Assembly (NCBI RefSeq): GCF_014892575.1
Contig: NZ_JADBGI010000004.1
Span: 250,282 to 314,281 of the forward strand
Direction of reading: 5' to 3'
Length of the DNA: 64,000 nt
DNA from: Nocardiopsis coralli
Lineage (GTDB): Bacteria; Actinomycetota; Actinomycetes; Streptosporangiales; Streptosporangiaceae
The position numbers and the translations under genes are program-made. Of this stretch, positions 60,086 through 64,000 are shown piece after piece; position 1 is the first letter of the stretch, and each line of letters starts with the position of its first letter. Below the pieces are notes generated by a model. The model saw nothing but the letters and a program-made list of their open reading frames with translations. It was not told where the DNA came from and ran no database searches.

Positions 60086-61336
60086 GTGACCGTCCGAACC
60101 CTGCGCGCGGCGATCACGCTCGCGCCCCACCGTTTCCTGCTGTCGGCGTGGCCGTGGCGGGCTCTGGCCTACCTGGCCTCGGGCCTCGTGGCGGGTTCGC
60201 TCCTGTACGGGACCGTGCATCTGCTGGCCGTGCACTGGCCCGAGCAGGGGCGCCAGTGGCAGATCCTGGCGCTGCCGCTGGGGATGCTGTTCCTGGCTGC
60301 GGTCCTGGGCAGTACCCCTCTGGTGGTCCGTTGGGGCCGGTGGTGCGAAGGGCTGGTCGGGGAGCAGCTGGAGCCTCCGCCGGAGACCGCCCCCTCGGGA
60401 GCGGGACGGTGGGCCCGGCTGCGGGCCCGCGCGTTCTCCACCCGTACGTGGCGGGACGTGGGGTACACCGTGCTCGCCCTCAGCGTCCTGTACGTGCTGG
60501 ACCTGGCGGTGCTGGTCGTCGCGCTCGGCTCCCCGCTGGCGGGGGTGCTCAACTACTGGGGCGCCGCCTGGCTGCGGCCGGCCGAGTGGGTGGCGAGCGT
60601 GGCCGGCTGGGCCTCGCTGTGGCTGGTCGGCCTCTACCTCGTGGCCGCCTGGGCGTCGGCGCGCTCGGAGATCGTGCGCGCCGTGCTCTCCCCGCGTGAG
60701 GAACGCCTGGCCGCGGAGCTGCGCGACGTCACGACCTCCCGCGCGGCCCTGGCGGAGGCCTTCGACGACGAACGCCGCCGCATCGAACGCGACCTTCACG
60801 ACGGCGCCCAACAGCGACTGGTCGCCGTGAAGACCGCCCTGGGGCTGGCCCGGCTCGACCTGCCTGACGGCTCCCCGGCGGCAGGCGCGGTCCGGGAGGC
60901 CCAGGACCAGGTGACGGCGGCCCTGAGCGAGCTGCGCGACCTGGTCCGCGGCATCCATCCCCAGGTGCTCACCGAACGCGGGCTGCGGGCGGCGCTGCTG
61001 GACGTGGCCGCCCGTGCGTCCTCCCCGGTCTCGGTCGAGTTCGACCCGCCCGACCGCCTTCCCCCGGCCGTGGAGTCCACCGCCTACTTCGTGGTGTGCG
61101 AGGCCCTGGCCAACGCCGCCAAACACGCACCCGGCGCCCCGGTCCGGGTCAGCGGGGACACACACGACGGAACACTGCGCGTGGACGTCACCGACGAGGG
61201 CCCAGGGGGCGCCGACCCCGACGGCGGCGGGCTGGGCGGCCTGCGCCACCGGTTGGCGGTCCTGGACGGGGTACTGACCGTGCACAGCCCCGAGGGCGGG
61301 CCGACCACCGTGCGATTGGAGATCCCGCAACGATGA
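60086..61336 (+). CDS. NarL-type sensor histidine kinase (HisKA_3)
   Basis: This is a 416-residue membrane kinase. Four hydrophobic segments lie in the first ~190 residues. The HisKA_3 dimerisation domain ERRRIERDLHDGAQQRL has the phosphorylated His238. A HATPase domain follows (CEALANAAKHAPGAPV, DEGPGG, GLGGLRHRLAVLDG). Unlike simple two-helix sensors, it has a multi-span N-terminus that suggests sensing within or at the membrane. Coupled by ATGA overlap to its response regulator and divergent from the LolD/FtsX ABC genes, a common cell-envelope stress module. Confidence 0.9.
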   Translation: MTVRTLRAAITLAPHRFLLSAWPWRALAYLASGLVAGSLLYGTVHLLAVHWPEQGRQWQILALPLGMLFLAAVLGSTPLVVRWGRWCEGLVGEQLEPPPETAPSGAGRWARLRARAFSTRTWRDVGYTVLALSVLYVLDLAVLVVALGSPLAGVLNYWGAAWLRPAEWVASVAGWASLWLVGLYLVAAWASARSEIVRAVLSPREERLAAELRDVTTSRAALAEAFDDERRRIERDLHDGAQQRLVAVKTALGLARLDLPDGSPAAGAVREAQDQVTAALSELRDLVRGIHPQVLTERGLRAALLDVAARASSPVSVEFDPPDRLPPAVESTAYFVVCEALANAAKHAPGAPVRVSGDTHDGTLRVDVTDEGPGGADPDGGGLGGLRHRLAVLDGVLTVHSPEGGPTTVRLEIPQR

Positions 61337-61986
61337 CGCACCCACTGTCCGTCGTGGTGGCCGACGACTCGGTCCTGCTCCGCGAAGGGGTGGAAGGGGT
61401 CCTGACCCGGTTCGGCCACGACGTGGTCGCCTCGGTCGGTGACGCCGACGCCCTCGAGGAGGCGGTGCGCGCCCACGGTCCGGACCTCGTCGTCACGGAC
61501 GTGCGCATGCCGCCCGGGTTCCGGGACGAAGGGCTCCTGGCGGCCGTCCGCATCCGCCGCGAACGCCCGGGACTCGGGATCATCGTGCTCAGCCAGTACG
61601 TGCAGCCCGCCTACGCCTCGGAGCTCCTGGAGGTCGACGCCCCCGGCGGCGCGGGATACCTGCTCAAGGAGCGCATCGGCGACGTCGAGGAGTTCGCGGA
61701 GGCGGTCACGAAGGTCGCGTCGGGCGGCACGGTCCTGGACCGGGAGGTGATCCGCGTGATGATGGCGGCCCGGTCGAGCCCGCTCGAACGCCTGGCACCC
61801 CGCGAGCGCGAGGTCCTGGGGCTCATGGCCCGGGGCGAGTCCAACGCCGCCATCGCCCGCACCCTCGTGGTGTCGGACGCGGCGGTGCGCAAGCACATCG
61901 GGTCGATCTTCACCAAGCTCGACCTGGATCCGCAGACCGACGGGCACCGCCGTGTGCTGGCGGTCCTGGCCTACCTGGACCGCTGA
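61333..61986 (+). CDS. NarL/LuxR-type response regulator
   Basis: This 217-residue regulator has a receiver domain with phospho-acceptor D56 (VVTDVRMP), acidic pair D11/D12 and Lys in YLLKERIGD. A C-terminal LuxR helix-turn-helix follows (LAPREREVLGLMARGESNAAIARTLVVSDAAVRKHIGSIF). It is the partner of the preceding kinase. Likely target: the ABC exporter genes at 56797-59975. Confidence 0.92.
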   Translation: MTHPLSVVVADDSVLLREGVEGVLTRFGHDVVASVGDADALEEAVRAHGPDLVVTDVRMPPGFRDEGLLAAVRIRRERPGLGIIVLSQYVQPAYASELLEVDAPGGAGYLLKERIGDVEEFAEAVTKVASGGTVLDREVIRVMMAARSSPLERLAPREREVLGLMARGESNAAIARTLVVSDAAVRKHIGSIFTKLDLDPQTDGHRRVLAVLAYLDR

Positions 61987-61995
61987 CCGGGCCCC

Positions 61996-63381
61996 TCAGG
62001 CCGGCGGGAGCTCGATGAGCACACCGAAGCCGGGGCGGTCGCCCTCGCCGATGCCGTCGGTCAGCGACAGCCGTCCGCCGCTGCCGCGCACGAGGTCGGC
62101 GACGATCGCGAGGCCCAGCCCGGTGCCCTCGGTGTTCTGGTGGCGGGTCGAGCGCCAGAACCGGTCCAGGGCCGACTCGCGCTCCTCCTCGGGCAGCCCT
62201 CCGCCGTCGTCGAGCACCCACAGGTGCACGGGGTCGCCGTCGCGCGCCCGCACCGCGATCCGGGTCCCGCCGGAGAGCCGCGTCGCGTTGCTGACCAGTT
62301 CGTCGAGGATGCTGCCGAGCCCGCCCGCGGGTGCGAGCGCGCGCAACCCCTCGGGCACGTCGGTCTCGACCTCGATGCCGCGCGAGGAACCCAGGGCCCG
62401 CCAGCGTTCCACCCGCGTCTGCAGCACCTCCGACACGTCCACGGGTTCGGAACCGGTGACGCTCTCCAACCGGGTCGCGGCCAGCAGCGAGTTCAGCATC
62501 CGGTGCATGACGGTGGTCTCGTCCACGGCGATCGCGTGGGCCTCCCGCGCCTCCTCGGTCCGCAGGTGCGGGGCGAGGTTCTCCACCGCCAGGCGCAGGC
62601 TCGCGAGCGGGTTCCGCAGCTGGTGGGAGGCCTCCGAGACGAACGCACGCTGGCGTTCGAGCGCGGCCTGCACCACCGAGACCATGGTGTTGAAGGAGTC
62701 GGTGAGGTGGCGGAGTTCGGGCGGCCCGCGTTCGGCGTCCACACGCACCTCCAGGTCGCCCGACGAGACCGCCTCGGTGGCCTCGTCCAGGCGCCGGATC
62801 GGGCGCAGCACCCACCGGGAGAGCGGCAGGGCGGCGGCCACGAGCAGCGCCAGCGGCACGAGCCCGCCGACCGCCGTCCAGGCCCAGGCGTCGAGCACCT
62901 CCGAACCCAGCCGGTCGGTGGGCGCGACCAGCACGACCGCCCCGGCGACCTCGCTGTCGCGGCCCACGGGTTCGACGACCACGAGCGGGTCGTCGCTCCA
63001 GGGCCACACGGTCTCCGGCGGCGGTGGACGCTCACCCGCCAGGGCGGTGCGCACCTGCGCGTCGAGGGGCAGCGAGTCCAGCAGCTCGGCCGAGCGCTCG
63101 TCGTCCTCCGAGCCCGCGACGACCTGCCCGTCGGGGGCGACCACCAGCACGGGGGTCCCGTACAGCTGCCGGTAGCGCTCCAGCTCCTGGTTGAGCGCGG
63201 ACAACCGTTCGGCCTCCAGCGCGCTCTGTGCCAGGGACGCGAACCGCCCGGCGTCACCCGTGCGGTCGACGTAGGCCTCCTGGGTGCGCTGCTGCGCGGT
63301 CATCGTGCCCAGCGGCATCAGGACCGCCACGACCAGCACGACCGCGAACGGGACGAGGATGACGAGCAGGCGACGCAGCAC
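61996..63381 (-). CDS. TctE-like sensor histidine kinase
   Basis: This 461-residue classical kinase has helix 1 at 5-25, an extracellular sensor domain (~26-165), helix 2 at ~167-188, a HAMP-like linker and HisKA with H253 (SEASHQLRNPLASLRLAVENL). HATPase follows (LVSNATRLSGG, DDGGGLPEEE, GTGLGLAIV). The extracellular part and overall layout resemble TctE, the sensor for tricarboxylate uptake. GTG start 3 bases after the regulator's stop. An orphan TAXI receptor in the same neighbourhood may be its ligand-binding partner. Confidence 0.9.
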   Translation of the reverse strand: MLRRLLVILVPFAVVLVVAVLMPLGTMTAQQRTQEAYVDRTGDAGRFASLAQSALEAERLSALNQELERYRQLYGTPVLVVAPDGQVVAGSEDDERSAELLDSLPLDAQVRTALAGERPPPPETVWPWSDDPLVVVEPVGRDSEVAGAVVLVAPTDRLGSEVLDAWAWTAVGGLVPLALLVAAALPLSRWVLRPIRRLDEATEAVSSGDLEVRVDAERGPPELRHLTDSFNTMVSVVQAALERQRAFVSEASHQLRNPLASLRLAVENLAPHLRTEEAREAHAIAVDETTVMHRMLNSLLAATRLESVTGSEPVDVSEVLQTRVERWRALGSSRGIEVETDVPEGLRALAPAGGLGSILDELVSNATRLSGGTRIAVRARDGDPVHLWVLDDGGGLPEEERESALDRFWRSTRHQNTEGTGLGLAIVADLVRGSGGRLSLTDGIGEGDRPGFGVLIELPPA

Positions 63382-63384
63382 GGG

Positions 63385-64000
63385 TCAGGCCCCGTCGAGC
63401 ATGTAACCGACGCCCCGCACGGTACGGATGCGCACCGAGTCGCCGAGCTTGGCGCGCAGCGACGCCACGTGGGTGTCGAGCGTGCGAGAGGACGCCTCCC
63501 ACGCGGTGCCCCACACCTGGTCGAGGATCTGGTCGCGCGCCACCACCGAGGGCGAACGCCCGGCGAGCAGAGCCAACAGGTCGAACTCCTTGCGGGCCAG
63601 GCGTACCGGTTCGCCGTCCACGGTCGCCGTCCGGGAATCGGGGTGCACGACCACGTCACCCACCCGGATCGGCGGTTCGGCCTCCTCGGGTTCGGCGCGG
63701 GCGGGACGGGTGCGGCGCAGGACCGCGTCGACGCGGGCGAGGAGTTCGGCGACACCGAAGGGTTTGACCACGTAGTCGTCGGCGCCCGCGCGCAGTCCGC
63801 GCACCCGGTCGCGTTCCTCGCCGCGGGCGGTCACGGCGATGATGGCGGTCTGCGGCCGGCCGCGCAGCCGGCGCAGCAGCTCGATGCCGTCGGCGTCGGG
63901 CAGGCCGAGGTCGAGCAGGACGACGTCTGCGGGCGGGGCGCTGAGGGCGCGCTCCGCGGTGGCCACCCGTTGGACCTCGAACGAGGCCGACCGCAGGGCG
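63385..64000 (-). CDS. OmpR/PhoB-type response regulator (TctD-like), runs off the right edge
   Basis: About 205 residues are visible; the N-terminus lies beyond base 64000, so the first receiver strand is missing. Visible are the phospho-acceptor block VVLLDLGLPDADGIELLRRL, the Thr of VTARGEE and the Lys of YVVKPFG. A winged-helix DNA-binding domain follows (LARKEFDLLALLAGRSPSVVARDQILDQVWG, then SRTLDTHVASLRAKLGDSVRIRTVRGVGYML). It is partner to the TctE-like kinase, three bases apart. Likely targets include acid transporters such as the DASS gene, by inference only. Confidence 0.92.
   Translation of the reverse strand, partial: ALRSASFEVQRVATAERALSAPPADVVLLDLGLPDADGIELLRRLRGRPQTAIIAVTARGEERDRVRGLRAGADDYVVKPFGVAELLARVDAVLRRTRPARAEPEEAEPPIRVGDVVVHPDSRTATVDGEPVRLARKEFDLLALLAGRSPSVVARDQILDQVWGTAWEASSRTLDTHVASLRAKLGDSVRIRTVRGVGYMLDGA

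Noticed and set aside
1..64000. Search by eye for CRISPR arrays, insertion sequences, prophage genes, att sites and secondary-metabolite megasynthases
   Set aside because: No regularly spaced repeats, transposases, integrases or modular synthases were seen; the only tRNA has no adjacent integrase or duplicated 3' end.

Overview
This window is very GC-rich chromosomal DNA from an actinomycete. GTG starts are common, genes often overlap by four bases (ATGA/GTGA), and the actinobacterial hallmarks include a DmdR/IdeR-type iron box, a SigF/SigB-type sigma factor with its own promoter, a GAF-ANTAR protein, a mycobacterial-type Dcd and a HelR-like RNA polymerase recycling ATPase. Exported proteins are strongly acidic and there is a large osmoprotectant uptake locus, which suits a halotolerant lineage. 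My best guess is Nocardiopsis or another Nocardiopsaceae. That rests on recall of protein style, not on a database search. I see no phage, insertion sequence, CRISPR array or rRNA. There is one tRNA, Gly-CCC.

Layout. 1-2043: the end of a DUF5682-VWA operon. 2169-8044: O-methyltransferase, FUSC-type exporter, membrane-tethered glycosyltransferase, an orphan restriction-R-like protein and a MurG paralogue. 8066-13801: an MFS exporter, then an iron-box-controlled ferric-siderophore ABC importer. 13812-17470: quinoprotein sugar dehydrogenase, M23 peptidase, and an OFA-family MFS transporter with a 42-residue partner. 17570-19139: VOC protein, divergent GntR regulator sharing a near-perfect operator, and a DksA-like protein. 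19172-22234: a translationally coupled four-gene set (acyl-CoA dehydrogenase, PIG-L deacetylase, NodS-like methyltransferase, GT2). 22318-25274: GAF-ANTAR, sigma factor, tRNA-Gly, dcd.

25678-30985: a glycine-betaine/proline-type ABC importer with three tandem full-length binding proteins, the middle one altered in the ligand pocket. 31103-38790: rhomboid protease, small membrane protein, and a peptide-type ABC importer with a fused double ATPase. 38919-45968: PBP4-type carboxypeptidase, UbiB-like kinase, AraC regulator, HelR-like helicase. 46038-53875: gntR-uca-atzF (urea to allophanate to ammonia and CO2) and a DASS carboxylate transporter. 54148-64000: a TAXI binding lipoprotein without a TRAP permease, CPBP protease/TetR pair, LolD/FtsX-type ABC system beside a NarL-type two-component pair, and a TctE/TctD-like two-component pair running off the window.

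The least understood systems are the four-gene GT2/NodS/PIG-L/acyl-CoA dehydrogenase operon, the DUF5682-VWA operon and the orphan TAXI protein. The most interesting elaboration of a known system is the triplicated betaine receptor.
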